Part shown: positions 21,878 through 34,763 of the stretch, piece after piece
Position numbering within the stretch: the stretch's first letter is position 1
Layout: every line of letters begins with the position of its first letter
Assembly (NCBI GenBank): GCA_038049695.1
Contig: CP142455.1
Span: 30,231,501 to 30,295,500 of the forward strand
Length of the DNA: 64,000 nucleotides
Reading direction: 5' to 3'
Origin: Cinnamomum chago
Taxonomy: Eukaryota; Streptophyta; Magnoliopsida; Laurales; Lauraceae
Made by a program: the position numbers and the translations under genes
Notes under the pieces: model-generated
What the model saw: only the letters and a program-made list of their open reading frames with translations
What the model was told of the DNA's origin: nothing
Databases searched by the model: none

Positions 21878-23860
21878 AAAGAAAGATGGAAAGGAACATG
21901 AGCTCCATTGTCACTGTCATCGTGGCCTAACACCAATAATTTAGGGAAAGCTTGGTGAGTTTTGCTTTTCCTATTCGAGGACATGTCCATAGAAACTCTT
22001 AAAAGAGTCCCAGTATCTTTCCTCATTGCTTCACACGAGGCCTTAAATGTTATCCCCTTTCTCCTAGTTTCTTAAACCATTAACCCTACAACACATCAAA
22101 TATGGCCTGTTGCTCTTTGCACATGCTGGCCAACCCATCTCAAAGAAGATTACATTTGATTGCCTCTAAAAATGAAGAAATAACTCAAAAAAAAAAAAAA
22201 ACACGAAACATTACCATTCATTACTGTAAAAACCAAAACTGAAAGCAACCCAATTCACATTAACCTATGATGCACAAATACTTCAAAATGGGCAACGTAT
22301 CGTGTCGTATCGTATCCGATACTTCACTTTTTATGTATAAAATCCATGTCATTTCCGTGTCTATAGCGTGTCCATGTCATTTCCATGCCGTATCTGTACA
22401 TCATAGACATAAACAGATCAAAGCTCAAAATTTAAAATCCTTTGCATTATCTAACAATCAATAATACCCCATTTCACAGTTTAGTCCTATACATACAATC
22501 TGACTTCCCAGCATTCCTATTCCAAACATCAACCCACACATTGCAATATGGGTTTTAAATAACATTTCTTTTGATGGAAATAGAATCAAGGGAGGATGAG
22601 AAATGAATACACAGTTATCACCCTAGTAATTCAATACATAGAAAAGCAAATGGTATATCTATATTTCCACTTTATATCCTTCACCCCTCACCTTTTTAAT
22701 AATTTCGTTGATAGATTTCATTTCACATTGAATTTCTCTTTGTTATTCCTATTATACTATATCAAGCTAAGAAGTTTTCAATCTAATTTTGACATTCTCT
22801 TCTGATTTTAAGTGTCAGTTATTCCCTCCCTTATCTCATGTAACTGCCCACTTTTTAACCCATGCAACACTAATCATCTCATATAACTACCCATGTCTCT
22901 TGTAACTTCCCCATTTTTCCTTTTTAGTTTCTGCAAAAGTTCATTTCTACTCACATCTCTTATTCTCATTTCTACATATTTTTCTCTTTTTTTTTTTTAC
23001 TTCATTTCTCTTATTTTCTTTCTATTCTACCTCCCTTAATTGTAAGTACATTCGTAGATATTTTTCTTGTATTTTCTTTCAAAAAATTTACTGTTGTGCA
23101 ATTGTATATGGTTTGAATTGTATGGATAGAGCACGAGTTCTCTGTGCTAGTGTATCTTACGCAAAAAAACAGGCCTTCGAATGTTTCAAATGTGAATTGA
23201 AGTGAAAATGAAATTTCAAAACCTTTTAAGTTTCACTAAACCTATGAAGAATTGGTTATTATCATGGCCAAAACTTCTATGCATCGGGCAATATTGTGAG
23301 ACTTAATTGCTTATTAAGGTGGCCTCACACAATTACATACTGGCTCCACTACAATTAACATTATACTATTTTAAATTTACTTGTTTGTGAAAATTTGAAT
23401 TTAAGTTGAGTTAATTCCCAATCTAATGCAAGTTTCTTAGTAAGGCTAAAATACATGCTTTGTAAACTTGATGGATCATCATCATCATCATTAAAGCAAC
23501 TACATGAATTCTATTTTCCCATTCCGTTTATCCCAAGCCAATTCATCGGATAAATTGTACGTTTTCACATTCACCTCAGGTAGGGGGGGTGTGGAGATTT
23601 CCCAGGCGACTTTCATATTTAGTATAAATAACCCGATTTAGTTATATACAATAAGTGAAAAATATACAATAAGTGAAAAAAGAAATCGAGGGGGGGGGGG
23701 GGGGTGATTTCCTAGATGACTTTCATATTTAGTGGGGTGATTTCCTAGACTACTTTCATATTTAGTATAAAAAATCCAATTTAGTTATACACAATAAGTG
23801 AAAAAAGAAATCTAAAAAAATTATTTGAAGAGGTTGCAAGAGAGAGAGAAGGAACCTTTA
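21382..23860. other. Intergenic spacer with simple repeats
   Basis: No coding frame of interest. A (CT)n tract of about 19 units lies at 21834-21871. At 22281-22400 CGTATCGTATC-type and CATGTCATTTCC-type words recur. At about 23585-23825 two copies of a segment (GATTTCC...GACTTTCATATTTAGT ... CAATAAGTGAAAAAAGAAAT) are separated by a run of about 15 G. Confidence 0.5.
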
Positions 23861-24660
23861 ATTTTTCAAACAACATGGCAGTAAATTGGTCAGGTATAGC
23901 AACGAGAATTGAGAAGACCAGATCCACAAAATAGCACATCTAGGTCCGATGACCTAGGGCATTTCTTGCATTTGAATGCACAAATAAAATATAAAAGACA
24001 AACTCTATGGAAAATCGTGCATGCTATTTTTTTAGTGATGCTTTTCTATATTAAAAGAAGAAGCATGAGTTGCTTTCTGTGTGAAAAATTATGTCTCAGG
24101 GGAAAGGTCGAAACCGAATAAAAGAAAATTATGAAATTTCAATATTATGCAAAAGTGAACTTTTTTTCTTTTCTTCTTCTTCTTCTTGCTATGTTGGATT
24201 GCTGATTAGGTGTGACACCAGGGATTGAGGACTTGTTTCTTAATTTAAAATATTTATATATAGACAATTTTTGAGTCTTCAGACATGCGGAATTGAATTT
24301 TCCTTTTTAGTTGAACATCGAAGAATTCTACAAAAAATAAATAACTAAAGGGACTGAAATTATTCTAATATTCTCTGAATTCCAGTAAAAAAACATCAAC
24401 ACCACTCACCTACATGTGTGTATATTGCCCTAACTTTGCGGTAACGATGAGTGGTAAAGTGGAATATAGATTTCATTTAAAAGAAGAGTCTCCGAAGTCC
24501 CATATGCTAGTAGGGCCTAGGACTAGACATTGCCATCGTCACAACTCACAATGGTTTGATGCTCTCTCTCTCTCTCTCCAATTTCCACTCGCTATTTAAT
24601 CGTCGGTCCCATCATCGGTGGACCTATGATTTTGATGGTCAATTAATATTTTAAAGTATC
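23860..24660. repeat. First copy of repeat block U
   Basis: Non-coding block of about 0.8-1 kb that recurs at 34764-35650, 48953-49840 and 54600-55570, with 5' fragments at 41840-42120 and 49996-50275. Shared marks in order: GGGCATTTCTTGCATTTGAA, GACAAACTCTATGGAAAATC, GAGGACTTGTTTCTTAATTT, TAGGGCCTAGGACTAGACAT, a CT run, and finally GATTTTGATGGTCAATTAAT. This copy is more diverged than the others. No terminal repeats define it as a known transposon. Confidence 0.75.
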
Positions 24661-24980
24661 TTTTACCTTTTTTTTTCTCTGCTGATTGAAAAGTGAGAAA
24701 AAGATATTCTTCCTTTTAGATAATTTTATCTAAAATATTTTCTAAGTATTTGTGACTATAAAATTTCTTGACTATTAGATTTCAATATTGGAATCACATC
24801 AGATAGTGTTTGGGTAGTAAAATGCTCTTTATAAATATCTTCTTTACTAAACCTCTTAATTTAGCTTTTATGGACCCTTGACCCTGGCTTGGGGGTGTAC
24901 ATTACACATCTTATAGATGGAAAGTGAATTTGAATGGTTTGGATTTGAAAGGTAGTCCCTAAAGAATAAAGATGCACTTG

Positions 24981-27603
24981 AAGTGATAAATTATGCACAA
25001 ATAAAGTGTTGATTACTAAATGATTAATCTAATATCAAGAAATTTTGTTATTATTATCTTGAAATTCTTTTCCAGTGTATATTTTAATTATTTTTATTTT
25101 CCGCTTCCTTAAGATTTTCTAAACATTATATAGTATAATATTTTATTATCACATTATTCTACTCTAAATTAGTTTACTCTATTAGTATTTAAACCTATAA
25201 ACATAGATTTTGTTCTACACATACCCAAATGGTCCCTTAGGCGTGGTTTTGGCCACATGGAATCTTCCTTTAAAGGACCCATAATTTAAAATTGGAAGTT
25301 GAGATTTAATTGTGATGTAGTATATGAAAATAGAATTTTTAAATGGTGAATACCGTTGGAAGTTTGTTAGGTCATTACTAATTCAATCTAGATCTTTCAT
25401 CAATTTAGGCAAATTGAGCCATTTTTTAGCACTAGAAGGATTGGGCTAGACCAACTGTTCCAAGGCACTAATTTCACTCAATGTGGTTATTTGTTTGAGC
25501 TGTTTCGTCTGATTTCTCAAAAATAAATAAAATATTTAATGAAGAAAACATGATTTTCTTGGAAATATTTTTTTATATGAAATCTAAATCTATTTATTTT
25601 CTTTCTTCTTTTCTTGATTCATAACAATAAATTATATTAAAATTATAAAGTAACAACAAAGAAGCTCCACAAGAGAGTATCAAGTTCCTTTGTCTAGTGC
25701 CCACATAAACCGATTCGCTGTAGTCCTTTTTGTCAATAAGATTTTCGCGTCAAAAGATGTGATGAGTGACAACTCGTCCTATGAAGAAAGAGGCATTTTT
25801 CCCCTTTGATTTTTACACACGAGAGAAAGACTTGAAAATTCCACATAGACTTTGAAATTTCAAAGGAAAGACTTAGAAGTCTCTACTTGAATTGGAAAAT
25901 GCTTTCTCTTCTTATCTTCCAAAGATTGATCGAGTCTCACCACTTGGTGGTCCGCCCCTAGCACGCGTTTGTGCATCATGCAATCTTTTGAAAGTGGAGT
26001 GGAAAATTTTGGTTTTATCTACAGAAAAAAAAATTACTGATGTTAGGTGAACATTTGTCGACAAAAGAAAGAAAAAGACTTCTCTGGTGACAACGATATT
26101 TTTTTTCTACTGGGATAATAAATTTCATTGACTCGAAAGTCAAGCCACATTCTTTCACCCAAAAAAAAATCCAGCCACTTACAGATATACAATGTTTTCC
26201 GGTGCCAGCAAGATTGTTTTTCGTTTTTTTCTACAGGGAAAATATATTTCAATATTGACTCCAAATTATGCACACATAAAGTGATAAATTATGCACACAT
26301 AAGTTTTTATTACTAAATGATTAATCTGATATTAAGAACTTTCGTTATTGTTATTTTGAAATTCTTTTTTAGTGTATATTTTAATTTTCATTATTTGCCA
26401 CAACTTAGTTTAAAATATGTTGCATTCTTCAAGATTTCCTGAACATTAAATAGTATAATTCTTTATTATTACATTATTCTACTCTAAACTATTTTACTCT
26501 ATTAGTATTTAAACCTATAATATTTTGTTTAACACATATCCAAATGGTCCTTGGACATGGTTTTGGGCCTTTGGCTACATGGATTCTTCCTTTAAAGGAT
26601 CCACTATTTAAGATTGGAAGTAGAGATTTAACTGTGATGTAGTATATGAAAATAAAGTTTTTAAATGGTCAAAACCATTGGAAGTTTGTTAGGTTATTAC
26701 TAATTTAATCTATATCTTTCATTAATTTAGGCAAATTGAGCCATTTTTAATTAGCACTAGAAGGATTAGGCTAGACCAACTGTTCCAAGGCATCAATTTC
26801 ACTCAATGTGGTCATGTGTTTGAGTTGTCTGGTCTGATTTTTTTTAAAAATAAATAAGATATTTAATGAAGAAAACATGATTTGTTTGGGAATAGTTTTT
26901 TTTTAATATTAAATCTAAACATATTTAGCTTTCTTTATTATTTTTTTATCGGTGACTATAACTTATATTAAAATTTAGAAAGTAACAACAAATAAGCTCC
27001 ATAAGAGAGTATAAAGTTCATTTGTCTAGTGTCCACAATAAACCGATTGACTATAGTCTTTTTGTTAATAAGATTTTCGCTTCAAAAGATGTGACGAGTG
27101 ACAACCCATCCTATGAAAAAAGAGGCATTTTCTCCCTTTGATTTTTACACAGTTTCGTTGAAAATGAGGGTTCAACTTGAAGATTTCATATAGACTTTGA
27201 AATTTCAAAAGAAAGACTTAGAAGTGATCTCTACTTGATTTGGAAAATGCTTTCTTTTCTTATCTTTCAAAGACTCATCGAGTCTCACCACATGGTGGTC
27301 CACCCCTAGCACGCGTTTGTGAATCATACAATCTTGTGGAAGTGGAGCAGAAAAGTTTAGTTATCTCTACACAAAAAAGCACTTATGTTAGGTGAACATT
27401 TGTCGGCAAAGAAAAGAAAAAAAAAAGACTTTTCTGGTGACAATGATATTTTTTTCCACAAGGACACTATATTTCATTGACTCCAAAGTCTAACCACATA
27501 CTTTCACCCAAAAAAAATCCAGCCACATACACATATACAATGTTTTCCGAGATTGTTTTTTTTTTTTTCTACAAGAAAAATATATTTCATTGACTCCAAA
27601 GCA
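24981..27603. repeat. Tandem duplication of a 1.3-kb non-coding block V
   Basis: Two copies in direct tandem, about 24981-26262 and 26279-27603, each starting AAGTGATAAATTATGCACA and ending near ATATATTTCA..TTGACTCCAAA. A third copy is at 56493-57830. Shared words include CTAGACCAACTGTTCCAAGG and CACGCGTTTGTG. No coding content. Divergence between copies is clearly higher than in the 4.08-kb triplication. Confidence 0.8.
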
Positions 27604-27696
27604 TGGTATTAAATTCCGGTCAGCACCGAGTTGACTCGGGTGAGTAGAAGCAGTACCAGTCAGGACTGAGTCGGATGAGGCACCTACACAAGTCAA

Positions 27697-28301
27697 TAGG
27701 GTTGTAAATGGGTCCCCGATTATCCGATTACCCGAAGGTTCCGACCCGTTAGGTTCCGGGTCTGGGTCCTTATTTTGGTCCCGATAAGCAAATGGTTCCG
27801 GTTCCGGATCCTTTTTTTAGAACCGATACCTAAACGGGTCCGGTTCCGTATCCACAGTGGCTCAGACCCGTAGACCCGAGACCCGACCTAATATACACTA
27901 ACATAAGGTAACTTTCGTATATGAAAGCAGAACCCTTTTTACCTTTCTACTTTCTGAGTTTTTTCGTTAAAAGTGCATGTATTGATAGACAAAAATCACA
28001 TTAGTGTTTGCATGTTATCCAAATCCAATTGAAATATGGAAAAAGCATAATTTTTTTAAAAAGAAAAACACATGTATTAGTCCAGACTCGAAACCATATC
28101 CGGAACCGGAACCAGACCCGCCTCACAAATGGTTCCGGTTCCGGTTCTGGTTCCCATTAATATTTATCGGTTCCGGTTCCGAAACCAGTTTTCTAGTTCC
28201 GAACCGGGTCCGGTTCCGGTTCTGCGTCCTCCTTTTAGAAAACGGTTTCGGTTCCGGTTCCACCCTGGACCCGAACCGGAACCGTCCCGTTTACAACCCT
28301 A
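27697..28301. mobile_element. Non-autonomous hAT element, GGTTCC-rich, 605 bp
   Basis: Ends TAGGGTTGTAAATGGG and, inverted at the right, TAGGGTTGTAAACGGG. An exact 8-bp duplication CAAGTCAA flanks it (27689-27696, 28302-28309), as expected for hAT. The interior is built largely from GGTTCCGGTTCC and its complement, on both sides of an AT-rich core, so it can fold back extensively. There is no transposase; the open frames across the GGTTCC runs are low-complexity artefacts. Confidence 0.85.
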
Positions 28302-28309
28302 CAAGTCAA

Positions 28310-29253
28310 GGACTGTTTCGGAAAAAAATTAATATATTTTAAAAAAATATTACAAAGATACTATGAGAGCATTGTATATTAAATACTCAACTGGTTGAAG
28401 TACAATGACATTATTTTAGATTGGATACTTGTTTTTTTTGCTGAAGAGGTAATGTATTTAAAAAGCTGTTAACTAGCTTTTCTGCCCATTTGGTGGGCAG
28501 AAAAGCCCAATTTTCACTTCACATCGAGAAACATTATTTTTTTTGCTGTTAACTAGCTCAATTTTCATATTTTTAATAAATTTTTTTTTTTAAAAAAAAA
28601 TATTAAGATTTTCTTATTATTCTTAGAATGGAGTAGGTCCTACCGGGCACAAAGACTGGGACCGAAATATAAAACCCTGCTCCAAAAGATTCTAGTCTAG
28701 CCACATACTTTCACCACAAAATAATAAACAAATAACGAAAATCTAGTCACATACATGATGCAAGCTCGGCCTTATATTCACCACAAATGTCCACTCGGTG
28801 GGCGATCAATCTATGGATAATTATACTTTTTAAGTAGACAAAAAATTGAGTTGTGAATGAAGGGAGTGGTTGTCATCATGAGTCGTGACAGTTGCTAGAT
28901 GTTATCTCACTCTTTCCACACGTTATTTAACCGGTAGATGGACCCATGATTTTGATGGTCACTTAATAGTTTTAACTTATTAGGTACGATCTTTTGATTT
29001 TTGATTTTTGATTTTCTTCTTTTTTTTTCCTACAAGCTTTGGCTTTGGAATAGAAACTATTAGAATTCATTTTACAGTGCAACAAGAAAATTTGACATGT
29101 CAATTGTGGGGTTGTCACCATGACATAAAAGTTCTTTAGATGCTTTCTCCCTCTTTCCACATGTTATTTATTGTGGGGCCACCATCGGTGGACTCCCGAT
29201 TTTGATGGTCTACGGTTAGGGCATGTTTGCATAACAGCGGCTTTATGGAAAAT
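28310..29253. repeat. Diverged duplication block shared with 57.8-58.96 kb
   Basis: Words such as GACCGAAATATAAAACCCTG, GGAGTGGTTGTCATC and the GATTTTGATGGTC box recur in the same order at 57880-58960. A small snap-back (GCTTTTCTGCCCA facing TGGGCAGAAAAGC) lies at about 28474-28507. Non-coding. Confidence 0.65.
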
Positions 29254-29256
29254 CAT

Positions 29257-29461
29257 CACTACACCAAAAATCGAAAATTGGAACGGAAAAGCGTTCCTAA
29301 TCCTCCCGTTCCTAATTCGTTAAACCGTTCCAATTTCCGTTCCAATTTGGTACCAACCGTTCCTAATCCAAATTGGAACGGAAATTGGAACGGTTTAACG
29401 GATTAGGAACGGGAGGATTAGGAACGCTTTTCCGTTCCAATTTCCGATTTTTGGTGTAGTG
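29257..29461. mobile_element. 205-bp CACTA-type foldback MITE
   Basis: Begins CACTACACCAAAAATCG and ends with the inverse GATTTTTGGTGTAGTG. Almost the whole element is one inverted repeat: arms of about 95 bp with only two mismatches noticed, around a short centre. CAT is duplicated on both sides (29254-29256, 29462-29464). The related block at about 58963 (GGAAAATCATACTTGCTGC) lacks the insertion, giving an empty site. A transcript would form a near-perfect long hairpin. Confidence 0.93.
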
Positions 29462-29469
29462 CATGCTTG

Positions 29470-31674
29470 CTGCTTTTCTGCCCATTTGGTGCTATGCTCT
29501 TATGCTTCTCGATGTTTATCACTTTTTTTTTTCGGCTTTCTAATTACTAGTTTAGATAAATAAGCCACTAGACTACATGTTTACTTATCTGGGCCGGGCC
29601 GGGCCATGAGCAGTGAAATTAGTGTGTAAATAAAGTCATTTTCCCTCACTCATATAAGCCCTATATTTGTAATGAAAACCATTCGGTTTGCTTATTGAAC
29701 TACTAAACCTTTAAAAACTTTAGTCTTCAAAAAACTTTAATAATTTGTGAATAACATCCCAAAGACTCAACCAATTATGAGAAAGAGAAATCCACAGTGG
29801 AAAATTAGGTTGAAGGAAGACTCATTGCTGGCAGAAAATTATGAAATCAAGTTTTTGTGGTGTGATCACAAAATTCTAACACAGAAAATAGGAGAAACTT
29901 AGTAGTCATTCCTCCAATTTGTGTTACATGGGTTCGCATTTCAAACCTCGTGGATGGAGGTTGTTTACAATTTTTTTTTACAACCCTCCATCCGGCTTCA
30001 GGTGGTTTTAAACTAAACAAAAGAACAAAATTAGAAAACTTACATATAACACATGACAAAAAGACTGTAAAAACCATTCTATAGGCCCATGTCCGAGAGG
30101 TTCCTTTTTGCTCGAACATGGGCTTCTGCCTGTTCAAATCTCCGTCCTTCTCCTTTATTTTCTTATTCAAGCTCCTTCGAAGCCTATGTCATGGGTTTAT
30201 GATGGCCTTACTAAGTGTATGGATGAGTGAGCAACAAATTTTATATGAAAAAAGATCATATATGTAGTTTTCTTTTTAAATTTTTCTTTTTTGCTCGTCA
30301 ATGAATTCACTTCATAAATTGGGCTTTTTCATATTAATTCTTTTTGAGTCTTTATTTTGAATTGTATCGTACGACACCAATTTACCCTAGGTCACTATTT
30401 TTGCAGTACTAATTTAGACCACCTAGCCTAAGATAAATTGTATTGATAATGACCCCTTAACCAGTTTTTCCATTCATTCACTGTATAATTTTGATTGATA
30501 GTAATCTTTGACAATCATCACTCATTTATCAAGGACTGTGTGTGTGCAGTCCAAAGGAGTTACTGGTTTATATACCAATGGGTGTTCAAGGTTGTGTCAT
30601 TCTGCACCATGCCGGTACGGAGAACCAGAATGAAGCCAAGAAAGGGGCTTGCACAACCAAGTCTCAAACAAAAACACCCTTACTCCTTTGAGTGAGAAGA
30701 CAAAGAAGAATTATTGAACATTCATTTTGGGTCGAAAAGAGAAGGTAAGGCTGTGAATATCAGTCTCTCCCTTTGGAGGAACATCTCCAGAGGTTGCAGA
30801 CTGAATTTGGGACGATTAAAATGGATGTTGCAGAACTTAGATACAGAAACCTTCTTGAAGAGAGAATTTGAAAAAGGGAGGAATTCTTCTAAGTTTGGAG
30901 AGAATTGGAAAGAGTTAGATGCTTTTGGAGAGTAGGAATGGTTGTATATATCTTTTGGAGAGGATAGGAATGGTGTATATATCTTGAATGGTCACCCAAA
31001 GGCCCTGTTTATAGTTGCCCATTCATCGAGGAAAGAGAATTTGCACCATGCATTTTTAACTTCGGCAGAAAACCTTTTTTGAGGTATTTAAAATCATAGA
31101 CTTTGTTAATGTGGCAATTTAATCTTTCCATAAAAATTACCTGTACACAAACATCCCCCCAAAGGTTATTCATGCGTAACACTTAAATGGTGCAAACTAA
31201 TGACCCCTAAAGATATCAGATCAAAGACTAAGTCTACAAGCCACAATCAAGCACCTACTGATGTCAAATCAAAAGACTTATAGGCTTGACTGATCACATG
31301 GTAGGGTCCATCCATAAATAGCAATTGGGACTGATTTAGACCATGAATAGACATTTCTATATTTCTTGAAGACATGTTTGGCAACCAAAAAAGAATAACC
31401 AACATGTTTACAATTGTAAATCATCCATTATTTGGATCAAAGGAAACTCTTATTTTTTTGAGGATTTTTCTGTCCGACCTCCCCAATATGATTATGACCG
31501 TTAGTCAAGAAAGTCTTAAGCTTATTTTTTTCATTGTGTTTATCTCATTATAGTTTTTTTCCCTGCATATATAGATTTAGTAATTTGAGTTTATTATTTT
31601 CAATACATGTAAATACCCATATCTATTTAATTTTATAAGTATTTGATCAATTTTTAAATATTTTAAAAAAATTC
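29470..31674. other. Intergenic spacer with a possible gene remnant
   Basis: The first part continues block U-like sequence, strongly worn. At about 30535-30940 short frames look protein-like (PVRRTRMKPRKGLAQPSLKQ; then LEEHLQRLQTEFGTIKMDVA and ELRYRNLLEERI in another frame), which may be a decayed exon pair with a coiled coil. Family not recognised. The rest is AT-rich and featureless. Confidence 0.35.
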
Positions 31675-33841
31675 TCCCAAGTCATCATGTTGACTCTCTC
31701 CGAGCTAATTTTTTAGAGTTGGACAAGTAGAGTCCAAGTTACAATTAAGCTTCTAAAAAAAGTCATATAATGATATAACTCAGAGTCTAGGATCCCAAGA
31801 TATAGAAACAAGTGGCAAATCTGTGGACATGATTATTTGGGATGTCAGTAGGGCCTTTCTCACCAGCCACTTACTGGGAAGGTGCCACTAATTGTTGTAC
31901 TTAAGCCTAATTTGAGCTTGACTCAATTGGTATAGTTCGATGGCCTAAATAAAATTTTTAGGGGCTGATTTGGATCCTCATTATCTTCCATATATTTCCA
32001 AATTTACAGGGCATATACCACAACTACAACAAAGGAGGAGGGCTTCCAAGCTTCAAAGAAAACTATGCATTCAAGAACGAATCATGGATGCAACAATTTG
32101 TTTACCAAGTTGTAACTAATTATTACAATTAGTTTTATCTCACCTTTATCATGTTAGTTAGTTATGATGGTCTTATGTGTGGGGACCATTAACTAATTGC
32201 TAACTAACTTACTTAAATCAATAACTAATCATACAACTAGTTATAGATATTTTTCTAGATTGAGCTACATGTAACTAACTAACTAATTAACTTACTGCTT
32301 TAATTTAAATTGCATGTGATGTGCATTTGGCTGAATTGGCGGCCGGTAAGCAAACCTCTTCCTCTTCATTCAAATTATTTTCTTAAATTGGAGGTTTTAT
32401 ATAAAAAAAATCACCTTAAAATTGGATATGCCGAATATGGACCCAAACTTTGAATGTTTTTATTGTGGAGGTAGGGATGGAGCAAATGGGTTGGTTCCTG
32501 GCCGGAATCATATTGGACGAAAAGCAGGTTTAATAAAGGCCGTTCATGTTTAGACTCGAAACCTGTTCATATGATTCCAACAAGAGGACCGAATCTAGGT
32601 TAGGCACCGGTTTGAATTTCTTTTTAATATTTTGTTTTATTTTTCACTTAAAATAGGGATATAATCGGACCAAAAAATTGATAAATCCCAATATATTCAG
32701 AACTAATAAAGAGTTTTTTTTTATTATAAAACCAATATATAGGTTGTTATATAAAGTTTTTAACATTAGCCTATACACAGTCAAGAACCATGTCTTAGAA
32801 AATGCACATCCACAGGCAAGGTAGACACAAGAAAATAACTCAATTGATTCTTTCTTTGAAAAAATGATCATGATAAACTGAATCAAAGAAAAGATTATGG
32901 CGAGGAAGAAGAAGAGGAGAAAGTAAGTGGGAAAAAATACAACGTTCATTGATATCAATGAGCGTCCGCATTATTCAATGAATTTACCCATTATTCATTG
33001 ATATCAGCGAATAAGGGCAAAAAAGGTGAAATACTAGAAAAAATTGGGCCAGAGGTCCCTCCACCGTCAATATTTAGAGTTTGGGCCTATGGTGATCGTA
33101 TCCAATTTTAAGGTGATTTTTTTCGTATAGTCCCCTAAAAATTTACTGAATATTTGATATATCCACATATCACATGCACTTTGATATAGATGGGCCCTAT
33201 TCCCTGGTTATCGGACGGACCCGATCTGGTAAATCTGAGGTTATTCATTGGGTCCCCACGTCGGGACTCGGGACTGGTAAGGACAGCAATCGACAATCTG
33301 GGTTTGGTTGGTTTTGGGCTCCGACCCACATTAAAGTCTGTTAATCTTGACTTGGCTTTAGAGTGGCACAACTATTGGCTGACTCACTATACATTAAATG
33401 TACGTATGTGGGATCAAGCTCGAGCCGAACTCATTGATGTACATAATGTTGAGCGCACCGAAACCTACAATCCACACACCAATTGACACACTCAAATATT
33501 CTGAATAAATTAATTACACGAAGTAAAAAGTGGTCCGGTAATGTGCCTACATCATTCAAAAAATGACTCCGTCGTAGCTTCTTTTGATTGAAATGAATGG
33601 ATATGTATCATCTACAATGCAAGACAAAATCCAACACAGATATACGCACACAAAGAAGATAAGTCTGGCTCAAGTTCGGGCCCTCAAGCTCCACTCAACA
33701 CTCAAGTTGAGCTCAAGCTGTGAATCAGGCAGTGAAGCTTGAACTAAAGCGGGGCTGAGCCTGGATCAGCTCAGATCATTTTCATCCCAATACTCTACTA
33801 GCCGTTTACCCAAGTGTACATAAATATGCATCATGTATGTA

Positions 33842-34220
33842 AGAGCAAGGCTCTCCTAAGCTCAAGCTTAGGAAAAAAATTTCGTAAGCTCATGCTTGTG
33901 GGCCCACCTTTGGTCAATCCAAATGGACCAAACACATGACTTCCCTAAATTACACACGTCCACCAACTTTCGGTCAGATCCGAATTTATTGGACCGTTGG
34001 ATTGACTATGTGTCAATCAAAATGAACCGTTGACCATTAAATTTTTGGGCCCATATGGAGATGATATAAATTGCATTTGGGGCTGATTTTTTGTAGAGAG
34101 GAAGATCCAAGGGAGTCCTTGAAATCCCCCCACCCCCATCTCCATTTGGGTCCCCAGGTGGGCCCCACCACATACTTGAGCTTATCTTATTCTAAGCTTG
34201 AGCTTAGGAGAGCTGACCCC
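33842..34220. mobile_element. hAT-type MITE, 379 bp, in copy A
   Basis: Terminal inverted repeats share GCTCTCCTAAGCTCAAGC at both ends. The 8-bp duplication TGTATGTA flanks it (33834-33841, 34221-34228). Copies B (about 48415) and C (about 54490) lack it at the same place, giving two empty sites. No coding capacity. Its outermost bases do not match well, so the TIR tips are worn. Confidence 0.85.
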
Positions 34221-34346
34221 TGTATGTAATGTATAATTATTATACACCATGGACCAACCTGGACCTACATTATTTACAGCTTTGAAGTTTCATTGTGTAC
34301 CACATCAGTTTTTTTTTCCTCACTTTCTCAACGTCATTGGAGGAGG

Positions 34347-34755
34347 CAGTGGCGGACCCAGGATTTTGATTCGAGGGGGCCTGACGATGGTCAAAAATCA
34401 GTTTCCTACTCAACTCAAATGTTTATAAAAAAAATCTCCGATGTTTACAAAAGTACACCCTAAATCTAAAAATTATATAGACAGAATAATTTCAGAATTC
34501 TAAAGAATATTTTTCAAATGATCACTTAATTTGCATAATAAATTAAAACCATTCAAATGATCACTTAATTTCTGTTGATTTGAGGACTTTTTGAGAGAGA
34601 GGAAGAGAGGATTTCTGCCATTTCTTTGAAGTTGAAGAAAGGGAGGGGGGCTTGATGGGTTTCTTAAGTGGGGGCTGGGCCAAAAGGATCTAATAGCCCA
34701 TTATGGGCCTTTTCAGTTTGGGTCTGGGGGCTTCTTCTACGTCAGTCCACCCCTG
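34347..34755. mobile_element. hAT-type MITE, 409 bp, copy A (shared with B)
   Basis: Starts CAGTGGCGGACCCAGGATTT and ends ...TCCACCCCTG, inverted as CAGGGGTGGACTG. The 8-bp duplication GGAGGAGG flanks it (34339-34346, 34756-34763). The same element sits at the same place in copy B, while copy C and the truncated U fragments at about 41865 and 50025 have one GGAGGAGG and no insert. No coding capacity. Confidence 0.9.
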
Positions 34756-34763
34756 GGAGGAGG

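Noticed and set aside
28004-28342. Open frame of 112 codons rich in Phe-Arg-Phe and Pro-Glu-Pro
   Set aside because: It is the translated GGTTCC hexamer of the 605-bp hAT element, not a gene.
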